Source: JBKPCD01 sp046727175 (GTDB lineage: Bacteria; Acidobacteriota; Vicinamibacteria; Vicinamibacterales; 2-12-FULL-66-21). From it: a stretch of 52,938 nucleotides of DNA. The stretch lies in the NCBI GenBank assembly GCA_046727175.1, contig JBKPCD010000080.1, forward strand, positions 1-52,938, written 5' to 3'. Position 1 is the first letter of the stretch. Each line of letters opens with the position of its first letter. Shown here piece by piece: positions 44,839 through 51,738 of this stretch. A program made the translations under genes and the position numbers. Under the pieces are notes generated by a model. The model was not told the DNA's origin, did no database searches, and worked only from the letters and a program-made list of their open reading frames with translations.

Positions 44839-46935
44839 TCATTCGTGGCGAAGCGCGACAACTGGATCCACCCGGATCGCTCGGCGGGCGGGGATATAGC
44901 ACGCCACGATTGCACTCGCGGTCAACACGAGGGCAGCGCCAGCAAATGAGACGACGTCGGCCGGTTGGATGCCGTATAAGAGCGAGGAGATGAACCGCGT
45001 CAGCCCGAGGGCGGCAGTGATTCCAATCGCGAGCCCGATACCTGTGAGCCGTGCGCCTTCGCCGATGATCAGCGCCAACAGCTCGCGCGCGCCCGCACCA
45101 AGTGCCATCCTCACGCCGATCTCTCTCGTCCGCTGCGCGACCGAGTAGGCCATCACTCCATAGATTCCGATTGCGGCGAGCAGCAACGCGAGCATCCCGA
45201 ACGCACCGAGCAGCGTCCCGGCGAGCCGCGCCGGCAGCAGCGCGATCAGCATCTGATCTTCCATCGTCTTTGCGTCGAAGACGGGTACCGCCACGTCGAC
45301 GCCTCGAATGGCATCGCGCACGGGAGCGATCAGCGCGCGGGAATCCGTGTTCGTTCGCACGTGCAGCACGACGGCGCCCTGATACTCCTGAAGGAGCGGG
45401 AGGTAATAAAAGGGGCGAGGCTCTTCTCCAAGCGTGTCGTATTTCCCAGTGCGAACGACGCCGATGATTTCTCTGAACGGCCCCTGCGATCCGTTGGCGC
45501 TCAAGCGCTGCCCAAGCGAATCGCCGTTCGGCCAGTACTTCCGCGCAAACGCGTCGTTCACAATCACCACTGGCGATGCGTCCGGCCCGTCCGCCTCGGT
45601 GAACGAACGGCCACGCAGCAGCGCGATGCGGAGGGTGTCGAAATAACGTGGTCCGACGACGTTGTAAGCCGTTTCGGTGTCTTCGCCGGGTTGCGGCCGG
45701 TATCCGTCGATGACCGTGACGCGGCGCGAAACGCCGAGCCCGAGCGGCACGTTCGCGGCGAGGCTCGCGGACGACACTCCGGGTACGCCGCCGACAGTCG
45801 CGAGGACTCGATCGTACAGCGCGCGACCGCGCCGCTGGTCATACCCCTGCAGGGCCGGATTGAGCGACATGACAACCATGTGTGAGGGGTCGAAGCCCAC
45901 GTCGATCGCGCGGGCCTGCTGGAGGCTTCGGATGAACAGCCCGGCGCCGATGAGAAGCAGCGTAGAACACGTTACCTGGGCCACGACCAATGCGGAGCGC
46001 AGCCGCGACGGGCGGCGACGACCGGTCGAGCTGTCGTCTTTCAAAATAGGGACGACGTCGCTGCGCGACGCGTGGAGAGCCGGTGCCAGACCGAACAGCA
46101 GCCCAGTCGAGACCGACAACACTGCCGTGAATGCCAAGACGGATGGAGCCAGTCTCAGATCGAGTACGAGAGGAACGGGAACTGGAGGCTTGAATGTCCC
46201 CAGCACCTGCATCAGCCACACAGCGACGAGCAGGCCGAAAACACCGCCGAGGGAGGCGAGCATTACGCTTTCGCTGAGAAGCTGCCGAACGAGCCGGCCG
46301 CGGTTCGCGCCCAGCGCGAGCCTCACGCCGATCTCTCTGGCCCGCGCCGTGCCGCGAGCGAGGAGCAGGTTGGCGACGTTGGCGCACGCCGTCAGCAGCA
46401 CGAGACCTACCACGGCCATCAGGACCGCGATGAACCCGGCAACGGGGCCGCCGAGGTCCGGATGAACGCGTGAGTTACGCTCGGAGACGACGCTGATGGC
46501 GCGGCTGGTTTCGCGGATCGTGCGCCATTCCTGAGGGTACGCCGCGTAGAGCTGCGAGGCAATCACATCGAACGCCGCCTGAGCCTGCTTGACCGGGACT
46601 CCGGGCCGTAACCGTCCGAGAAGCAGCAGCCCTCGCGAGCCACGCTCCTCCGTCCAGGCGCTTTCCGCCGGCGTCAGAACTTTCGCCGCCGAAATCGATA
46701 TCCATGCATCCACCGAGAGGCCTCGCTGCGCTCCCGTGTATGGGCGCTCAACGACCCCAACGATCGTGCAAGGCTGGGACGCCTGGATCCGCAGCGAAGC
46801 GGCGCATCCACAGTGCATGGCTGATGATGGCGACCGCCGGCGCCTGAGGCCGGTCATCATCTGCGCCCAGCAGGCGTCCAACGGTGGCGCGTATGCCGAG
46901 CAGCGGGAAGTAGTTGCCGGAGACCGTCTCCGCAA
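44839..46935 (-). CDS. ADOP-type permease, main C-terminal segment (frame broken near 46800)
   Basis: Most of a second ADOP permease. From about 46795 onward (RIQASQPCTIVGVVERPYTG) it carries the rest of the first periplasmic domain, the first FtsX block (MAVVGLVLLTACANVANLLL, RAREIGVRLALGANRGRLVR), the second periplasmic domain (YFDTLRIALLRGRSFTEADG, VVIVNDAFARKYWPNGDSLG) and the second FtsX block (LALLLAAIGIYGVMAYSVAQ, TREIGVRMALGAGARELLAL), ending RRAIRVDPVVALRHE. Codons between 46935 and 46795 in this frame are not homologous. The N-terminal part is in another frame. No ATPase or PadR gene is next to it. Confidence 0.85.
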   Translation of the reverse strand: MRRRSPATTSRCSAYAPPLDACWAQMMTGLRRRRSPSSAMHCGCAASLRIQASQPCTIVGVVERPYTGAQRGLSVDAWISISAAKVLTPAESAWTEERGSRGLLLLGRLRPGVPVKQAQAAFDVIASQLYAAYPQEWRTIRETSRAISVVSERNSRVHPDLGGPVAGFIAVLMAVVGLVLLTACANVANLLLARGTARAREIGVRLALGANRGRLVRQLLSESVMLASLGGVFGLLVAVWLMQVLGTFKPPVPVPLVLDLRLAPSVLAFTAVLSVSTGLLFGLAPALHASRSDVVPILKDDSSTGRRRPSRLRSALVVAQVTCSTLLLIGAGLFIRSLQQARAIDVGFDPSHMVVMSLNPALQGYDQRRGRALYDRVLATVGGVPGVSSASLAANVPLGLGVSRRVTVIDGYRPQPGEDTETAYNVVGPRYFDTLRIALLRGRSFTEADGPDASPVVIVNDAFARKYWPNGDSLGQRLSANGSQGPFREIIGVVRTGKYDTLGEEPRPFYYLPLLQEYQGAVVLHVRTNTDSRALIAPVRDAIRGVDVAVPVFDAKTMEDQMLIALLPARLAGTLLGAFGMLALLLAAIGIYGVMAYSVAQRTREIGVRMALGAGARELLALIIGEGARLTGIGLAIGITAALGLTRFISSLLYGIQPADVVSFAGAALVLTASAIVACYIPARRAIRVDPVVALRHE

Positions 46936-47539
46936 ATGCCATCTCGGTATCGGCGCCTGCGTTCATCGACACCTGCGAGAAACGATACGCGGCGATGTCC
47001 ATGACGCCAGAACCACGCTGCAGGAAATCGAGGTAGTCGGGATATGAAGACGAGCCGTACGTCGTGCTGCTGAAGTCGCTCGTGTAGACTGACACGATTT
47101 GCTCCGGATGCCAGACGGGCATCGGACGCAGCAACACGGCATCGAGCAGGCTGAAAATCGTCGTGTTCGCGCCGATGCCGAACGCCAGCGACAGGACGGC
47201 GACAGCGGTGAAGCCGGGCCTGGCCGCCGTGGTGCGCACCGCGTAGCGCACATCTCGGGAGAGATCGCCCAGCAGCTGTCCGCCGGGTGCTCGCGGTGTG
47301 ATTGAGGGAGGCACATGGGCCTGGCTGAGCGTCGCCATGTGCCGCACCAGACGATTCGCGCCCGTGAACTCGGCGAGCGTCAGCTGCGTGGCTTCATCGG
47401 ACGAGGCGCCGCCTGCCATCAACTCCCGCCAGCGATCGTCGAGATGCTGCGAGAGTTCTTCGACGATCTCGGCCTCGCGCGTTGGTGAGAGGCCAAGAGA
47501 CGACAACCGCTGGCGGATTTCGCGCGTCCAGTCAGGCAT
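46748..47539 (-). CDS. ADOP-type permease, N-terminal segment (to deletion near 46800)
   Basis: Front part of the same gene. ATG 47539 has CCGGAGGCGAAC before it, an ideal ribosome binding site. The N-terminal ADOP domain reads WTREIRQRLSSLGLSPTREA, then EIVEELSQHLDDRWREL. The first membrane helix is GFTAVAVLSLAFGIGANTT, followed by the MacB_PCD domain (LLRPMPVWHPEQIVSVYTSD, GNYFPLLGIRATVGRLLGAD, ISHALWMRRFAADP). Family members continue with about GDPxxxGRxLRIxG; here roughly ten codons are missing, and the frame changes directly to LRIQASQP. This is a true small deletion rather than a one-base slip, so the gene is probably inactive. Confidence 0.82.
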   Translation of the reverse strand: MPDWTREIRQRLSSLGLSPTREAEIVEELSQHLDDRWRELMAGGASSDEATQLTLAEFTGANRLVRHMATLSQAHVPPSITPRAPGGQLLGDLSRDVRYAVRTTAARPGFTAVAVLSLAFGIGANTTIFSLLDAVLLRPMPVWHPEQIVSVYTSDFSSTTYGSSSYPDYLDFLQRGSGVMDIAAYRFSQVSMNAGADTEMAFAETVSGNYFPLLGIRATVGRLLGADDDRPQAPAVAIISHALWMRRFAADPGVPALHDRWGR

Positions 47540-47562
47540 GTTCGCCTCCGGTTGATGTCCGA

Positions 47563-47576
47563 CATACAGATGTATG
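47563..47576 (+). promoter_or_regulatory. inverted repeat upstream of RHH/PIN pair, candidate operator
   Basis: CATACA-GA-TGTATG is an exact 6-bp dyad, 28 bases before the antitoxin ATG and close to the AT-rich GCTTTATACAG that may hold the -10 box. RHH antitoxins bind short dyads like this. The site also lies 24 bases upstream of the divergent ADOP start, so a bound repressor could affect both. Confidence 0.45.
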
Positions 47577-47604
47577 CTACGCTTTATACAGACGGAGAAT
47601 TCGA

Positions 47605-47877
47605 ATGGCAAAAACGGTCGCGCGGCGCCGGAGACAGGGGATGCGTCGCGCGTCTCGCACTCGCGCGAGTCGCGCCGGCTGGATCCGCAAGAACATCGTG
47701 ATGGACCAGCGCAAACTTGACGCGGCGCGGCGCGTATTGGGCGTGGATACCGAAACTGAGGCCATTGATCTCGCCTTGGACTTCGTTGCGTTCCGCCGCG
47801 AATTGGCTCGGGGAATCGCGGCGATGAGGCGCGTCGGCGGTATCGAGGATGTATTCGAGTTTCGACGTCGCGCATGA
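47605..47877 (+). CDS. ribbon-helix-helix antitoxin (VapB-like)
   Basis: A 90-residue protein with a very basic leader (VARRRRQGMRRASRTRASRA) followed by an RHH fold: strand NIVMD, helix QRKLDAARRVLGV, helix TETEAIDLALDFVAFRRELA, then the C-terminal toxin-binding part GIAAMRRVGGIEDVFEFRRR. This is the TEAIDLALD pattern of VapB antitoxins. GACGGAGAATTCGA precedes ATG 47605. It overlaps the toxin gene by ATGA, giving coupled translation. The Arg-rich leader of about 25 residues is longer than usual and may be an added DNA-binding tail. Confidence 0.85.
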   Translation: MAKTVARRRRQGMRRASRTRASRAGWIRKNIVMDQRKLDAARRVLGVDTETEAIDLALDFVAFRRELARGIAAMRRVGGIEDVFEFRRRA

Positions 47878-48326
47878 AGTACGCACTCGACACCAACATC
47901 TATATCGACGCCTTTCGCGATCCCGCCGCTGCGGCTGCGCTCCTTCGCTTCCTCGAGCGCGGGTTGCCGTTTACCTTTCTGAGCGCTGTCGTGATGCAGG
48001 AGCTCGCCGCCGGGGCGCGGACACCGGATCAAGCGCGTGAGCTCAAGCGATCGGTGTTCAGGCCGTTCGTGAAGCGAGCGCGTGTGTTCGCGCCTACCAC
48101 CACCGCGTTCGTTCACAGCGGACACCTGCTCGCTGCCGTCACAGCGCGTGAAGGCCGGGGCACGATCCAGGAGAACCCCTCGCTGCTGAATGACGCGCTT
48201 CTCGCCGCATCCTGTCGCGAACGTGGGATCACGTTGGTCACCCAGGACAGGGACTTCGATCGATTGGCGCCGCTGCTAAAAGGCTGGCGTCACGTCGCGC
48301 CATGGCCGGAGCCGGAACACGCTTGA
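47874..48326 (+). CDS. vapC: PIN-domain toxin (VapC-like)
   Basis: A 150-residue PIN ribonuclease with the acidic set Asp6 (KYALDTNIYIDAF), Glu43 (VVMQELAAGA), Asp107 (LLNDALLAASCRERG) and Asp125 (VTQDRDFDRL). It overlaps its antitoxin by four bases. The general form is DTNIYIDAF with the late TQDRDF motif, as in MazF-independent VapC toxins. It is unrelated at subfamily level to the PIN toxin at 44075, which pairs with a Phd antitoxin. Intact in length and residues. Confidence 0.9.
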   Translation: MKYALDTNIYIDAFRDPAAAAALLRFLERGLPFTFLSAVVMQELAAGARTPDQARELKRSVFRPFVKRARVFAPTTTAFVHSGHLLAAVTAREGRGTIQENPSLLNDALLAASCRERGITLVTQDRDFDRLAPLLKGWRHVAPWPEPEHA

Positions 48327-48378
48327 TCGCTCATGAACTGAAAGGCCCGTGAGAGCCCGACGCCAGAACGCACGCTGG

Positions 48379-48480
48379 TCACCTCCATGTATCGCGGGCC
48401 TCATGAACCTCCCACATGCCCGCGGCACCGATCAGCCCGAGGACTTCGTAGGGACCGAGCCGCGTACCGGCGGCAAGTTG
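48379..48480 (-). pseudogene. N-terminal scrap of a Ser/Thr protein kinase
   Basis: The minus strand reads AAGTRLGPYEVLGLIGAAGM and then WEVHEARDTWR before a stop. This is the very beginning of PknB-type kinases (LxxGTRLGPYEIxxxLGAGGMGEVYxARDTRLxR). The ATP-loop glycines are altered (GAAGMW in place of GAGGMG), and the copy stops after 30 residues, so it is non-functional. No proper start is present either. The remaining bases to 48654 hold a T-run (GATTTTTTTGCGTG) but no gene. Confidence 0.65.
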
Positions 48481-48654
48481 CCATGGCAGGGATTTCGCGG
48501 AGGGAGTATAACCTCATTTGTCACCCCAGCTCTCCGCCTGTTACTTCCGAATCCTTCCCCGCTCCGCGCCCGAGGATTTTTTTGCGTGACCGTTCCGTGA
48601 ATTCGCATGTAGACTTCTGATCGCTTGCAGCGTCGCGACTCTCGAGGGGAGAAC

Positions 48655-48795
48655 ATGTTGCCGGCGAATCCTGCTCCTGCGTCCACACACGGTCTTCAGC
48701 GCATCCTTTGCATCGCCGTACTGGTCGTCATCGTGCTGGCGACGCTCTACGCCGGGTGGGTCGGGATCAGCAACTTCTCGCGGATCCACGTTTGA
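48655..48795 (+). CDS. small single-helix membrane protein
   Basis: A 46-residue gene with CGAGGGGAGAAC directly before ATG 48655. The product has a short N-terminal tail, one membrane helix (ILCIAVLVVIVLATLYAGWV) and ends GISNFSRIHV. It is followed by remnants of a cytochrome c and a NorB-like oxidase. Short one-helix subunits with a final NFSRI(G/H)V are found at the head of such respiratory gene sets, so it is probably the one surviving piece of that operon; this link is inference. It could still be expressed but has lost its partners. Confidence 0.6.
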   Translation: MLPANPAPASTHGLQRILCIAVLVVIVLATLYAGWVGISNFSRIHV

Positions 48796-49076
48796 CGCTT
48801 CGGACCTGATCGTCGGCGACCTGCCGTTCAAGACGGATCTTGACGCTTGCGGGGCTCGTGACGCGGGCGAACGCCCTGCTCAAGAGTGGGGACTACAAAG
48901 GCGCCGCACGCACACCGGAGGAGTACCTCAAGGAATCGATCGTCAGTCCGAGCGCTTACATCGTGCCGGGGCCGACATTCTCTGCGGGAGGCCAGTCGGT
49001 CATGCCGCCGCTCGCCTCGGTCCTAAAGCCAGAAGAAATCGACCAACTCGTCGCATACCTCGCGACCTTCAAGTGA
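48796..49076 (+). pseudogene. truncated cytochrome c gene (NorC-like), haem motif missing
   Basis: The frame from 48840 reads LVTRANALLKSGDYKGAART, then PEEYLKESIVSPSAYIVPG and MPPLASVLKPEEIDQLVAYL before the stop. This is the C-terminal half of a c-type cytochrome with the axial Met in MPP. The preceding bases in another frame give FDASDLIVGDLPFKTDL, which looks like an internal part of the same protein. No CxxCH is found, so the N-terminal half with the membrane anchor and haem site was deleted. The stop is 12 bases before the NorB-like remnant. Confidence 0.7.
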
Positions 49077-49088
49077 GAGGAGCGTCGG

Positions 49089-49389
49089 ATGCGCTTTCGC
49101 ACTCAAGCTGTCGCGTATCCATACTTCGTCGTCGCGCTGCTCTTGTACGGGCTCCAGGTCGCGTTCGGACTCCTGTCTGCCGCCAAGTATCTCGGGCCTG
49201 ACCCGCTCCAGGCCTGGCTGCCGTTCGACGTGTCCAAGGCACACAAACCTTTTGGTCGTCTGGGTACTGACCGGATTTATGGGCGCCGCATATTGGCTCG
49301 TCCCTGAAGAATCTCGGACGGAGCTCCACAGCCCAAGGATGGCGTACTGGGCGCTCGCGTTGTGGGCCCTTGGTGGAGTGACTGCCGTT
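49089..49389 (+). pseudogene. N-terminal remnant of a NorB/cbb3-type haem-copper oxidase subunit
   Basis: ATG 49089 follows GAGAGGAGCGTCGG. The product begins AVAYPYFVVALLLYGLQVAF, then LLSAAKYLGPDPLQAWLPFD. After VSK the frame shifts by the loss of about five bases near 49240; the next frame continues HTNLLVVWVLTGFMGAAYWL, then VPEESRTELHSPRMAYWALA. This matches the first helices of NorB-type nitric oxide reductases, with the first haem-ligand His in HTN. Similarity ends near 49389, about 12 bases before a pyrophosphatase fragment in the opposite direction. The remaining helices and metal ligands are gone. Confidence 0.75.
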
Positions 49390-49400
49390 GCCTCGTCGAC

Positions 49401-49520
49401 CTTCGGGTGCCTCGAACCCTTGGGTCTGTCGATGACGACGTGGGACGCTGCGATCAATCCGTCGATCGAGGTCCAGAATTTGTCCGACGAAATCCCGCTC
49501 AGCGCTTCTTGCGTCGCCAT
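49401..49520 (-). pseudogene. N-terminal fragment of an inorganic-pyrophosphatase-family gene
   Basis: From ATG 49520 the minus strand reads SSDKFWTSIDGLIAASHVVI followed by DRPKGSRHPK. This is the start of the small bacterial pyrophosphatase-like family (xFWxxLDxLVAxSxIVIDRPKGSxHPRYPDxxYPLDYG). Similarity stops after HPK, just before the metal-binding YPLDYG part, exactly where the NorB remnant on the other strand ends. One deletion with its right edge here explains both truncations. The bases from 49521 to 49767 show no gene. Confidence 0.65.
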
Positions 49521-49767
49521 CGATGAATGTCACGGAGCCGTTACTGGCCCAAAGGCTGCACTCGGGGCCGTCAAGGGTGCGGAAGGTGAGTTCCGCCTTT
49601 CCCGGTGTCGATCGTCAGGATACCGCTCCTTCAGCAGCGCTCGTAGGCGCGGATCAGCACGGTCTCTCACTGTGAATCGTATCGATCTGTCATGTGTCTC
49701 GCGTCTTGCGTTCAATCCGCAGCCATCCGAATCCATGTGATCGCGGGTTGAGAATCGACGGGGCCGA

Positions 49768-50685
49768 TTACGCGCCCGATCTGCCGTCGACCAGTTGCAG
49801 GACGGCCTGGCACCACGCGTCTCCGCCGACGAATCGCGCTGTCGGGATCTTTCGGCCGAGGCGAGCAACATCGGCGGCGTCGCTCTGCATCACGACGGGC
49901 ATATCGACGGCTTGAAGGAGGCTGACTTCACTCGGCTCCTTCGCCACGCCGACTGTCAGCACGCGGCCAGCGTGCGCACGGCGATAAAGGGAGGTCAGCA
50001 GCCTCAGGCTGTGTGCCTTGTCCGCGACACCCGTGGCGTGATGAAATCCCTCGTGTGCAAAGCACCGAAACCCGAGTCGTCGGAGTGCCTGGCACATGCG
50101 GCTGTACTCCGACGGATCTGAACTGAGAATTCGAAACGGTTCGTCGTACTCCCGCAATTTCGCCAAACGGGCTTGTGCCAATGACAGTTCGCAGCTCTGA
50201 GCCACATCCTCAATTGACATGTCGCTGAAACCGATGATGTCGATACCGAGCTTCTGCGCCGTGGCGTGCAGAGCTTCCGCGACCTGGTAGTAGGGTCCGC
50301 CGAAGGCGACGACGTGGTAGTTCGGGGCCGCTCGCGCGCCGACAGGGAGATCCTGAAAGTACCCGTGGGGTATGAACAGACCCCCTCCGTTCTCGCTGAT
50401 GAACGGGTGCTGAAGATGCAGGTCGCTCTGGATCAGCTCCATTTCCGACCGCGTCTCGTTGCCCCAGAGCACGACGGCGATGTTGTGGTCTTCGAATGCG
50501 CGGATGGCACTGCGTGTCGCCGACCACCCAGCACTACGTCCATCGCGAAGCGTGTCCGGATCGCTGAACAGCACGATCTTCTCGGGTTTGTCTTGAAGTT
50601 TGACGCGATTCTGCCGATACCCTGCCCTGAATCGCGACGTGAGGCCACTTGATCGTGGCCACCAAGCGGCGGTCAGGCTGGGCAT
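49768..50685 (-). CDS. HAD-IIB protein like mannosyl-3-phosphoglycerate phosphatase, motifs degraded
   Basis: A 305-residue protein with GGAGGA before ATG 50685. It follows the mannosyl-3-phosphoglycerate phosphatase plan: motif I at FSDPDTLRD (Asp42, Asp44), motif II at VVLWGNETRSEMELI, FISENGGGLFIPHGYF near residue 95, GFSDMSIEDVA, and a C-terminal core DKAHSLRLLTSLYRRAH then VGVAKEPSEVSLLQAVDMP. In active enzymes motif I is DLDGTL, motif II ends in Ser/Thr, and motif IV is GDSxND. Here the Gly of motif I is lost, motif II has Asn, and motif IV is AKEPSE, so metal binding is probably impaired. It may be a non-catalytic paralogue. No synthase gene lies beside it. Confidence 0.75.
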   Translation of the reverse strand: MPSLTAAWWPRSSGLTSRFRAGYRQNRVKLQDKPEKIVLFSDPDTLRDGRSAGWSATRSAIRAFEDHNIAVVLWGNETRSEMELIQSDLHLQHPFISENGGGLFIPHGYFQDLPVGARAAPNYHVVAFGGPYYQVAEALHATAQKLGIDIIGFSDMSIEDVAQSCELSLAQARLAKLREYDEPFRILSSDPSEYSRMCQALRRLGFRCFAHEGFHHATGVADKAHSLRLLTSLYRRAHAGRVLTVGVAKEPSEVSLLQAVDMPVVMQSDAADVARLGRKIPTARFVGGDAWCQAVLQLVDGRSGA

Positions 50686-51085
50686 GATCGCTATTCCTCC
50701 ATGACGGTCCTCACACCTCGGTGGGAGGTGCCAATCCACTACGCCAAGCCCTCCTCCCGTCGACCGTCGTCCCAAGGCCCCCTCTCCTGGTGCGACTATG
50801 ACAGGCGTCGGCTCTGCCTGGTATCTGGTCATGGCGGTATTTGCCACTGAACGATCAGGTACCCACACGCTGGTACGTTCCCACGCGCCGCTGTAGATGA
50901 CGAAGACTGAGTGGCATTGCGCTCGATCGCCACGTGCCGGAGGTTCTCGCCGTCGTCACGCTTGGGTCGGCGCTCCTGCTGGGCGTGATGTTCAGCGTCC
51001 GCTGCCATCGGCGATCCCTGGATCGGCGATTGATCGTGGCGTATTCGGTCTCGGATTGATAGCAGTCGGGACGCGCGGCGTACAC
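50686..51085. other. 400-base gap, no intact gene
   Basis: This lies between the response-regulator stop and the HAD start. A plus-strand stretch near 50920-51060 encodes one hydrophobic segment (PEVLAVVTLGSALLLGVMFS) followed by basic residues and a stop; it has no start and looks like the end of a lost membrane protein. The two near repeats GGTACCCACACGC and GGTACGTTCCCACGCG (50859-50886) are the only other pattern seen. Confidence 0.4.
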
Positions 51086-51736
51086 TCAGCGAATGACGCC
51101 CTTGCGCACGGCATACAGCACGATCTCGGCGGCGCTGTGGAGATCGAGCTTCTCCATGATTCGTGCACGATGCGTTTCGACCGTACCAGGGCTCACATGC
51201 AGAAGGTGAGCGATCTCCTTGTTGCTGTGGCCCTCCGCGATCAATTGAAACACCTCGCGCTCCCGCTCTGAGAGGGCGTCGAATCGATCCGTGACGCCGC
51301 GATCGGCGAGATGCCGCACATAGTCGTCGAGTACGACCTTCGACACGTCAGGACTGAAGTACGACTTGCCGGCGGCGAGATCCCGCACCGCCCGGACGAG
51401 ATCGGCATCCGCAGAGTCCTTCAGAATGAAGCCATGCGCCCCTGCCTGCAGCGCCTGCGTAATGTAGAGGTCGTCGGAGTACATGCTGACGATGAGAATC
51501 CGGACGTCAGGCAGGCGGCGGCCGATTTGCCGCGTGGCTTCGACGCCATTGAGCCGCGGCATCGCGATATCCAGAATGACGATCTGCGGCTCCCATTCAA
51601 GCGTCAAGCGAACGGCTTCAGCGCCGTCGCTCGCCTCTGCGACGACGTGCCAGCCGGGCTGTTCCTCCAGCACACGACGGAGGCCCTGTCGGAACAACGT
51701 ATGGTCGTCAGCAAGGACGATGCGCAGCGTATTCAT
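51086..51736 (-). CDS. NarL/FixJ-family response regulator
   Basis: A 216-residue two-component regulator. The receiver domain has ADDH at residues 9-12, the phospho-acceptor Asp56 in VILDIAMP, the switch Ser in ILIVSMY and Lys in GFILKDS. The C-terminal LuxR-type HTH reads LSEREREVFQLIAEGHSNKE, then IAHLLHVSPGTVETHRARIM (about residues 150-190). The ATG lies two bases after the kinase stop, so kinase and regulator are co-translated. Targets are unknown; the gene just downstream is the HAD protein, 400 bases away. Confidence 0.95.
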   Translation of the reverse strand: MNTLRIVLADDHTLFRQGLRRVLEEQPGWHVVAEASDGAEAVRLTLEWEPQIVILDIAMPRLNGVEATRQIGRRLPDVRILIVSMYSDDLYITQALQAGAHGFILKDSADADLVRAVRDLAAGKSYFSPDVSKVVLDDYVRHLADRGVTDRFDALSEREREVFQLIAEGHSNKEIAHLLHVSPGTVETHRARIMEKLDLHSAAEIVLYAVRKGVIR

Positions 51737-51738
51737 CG

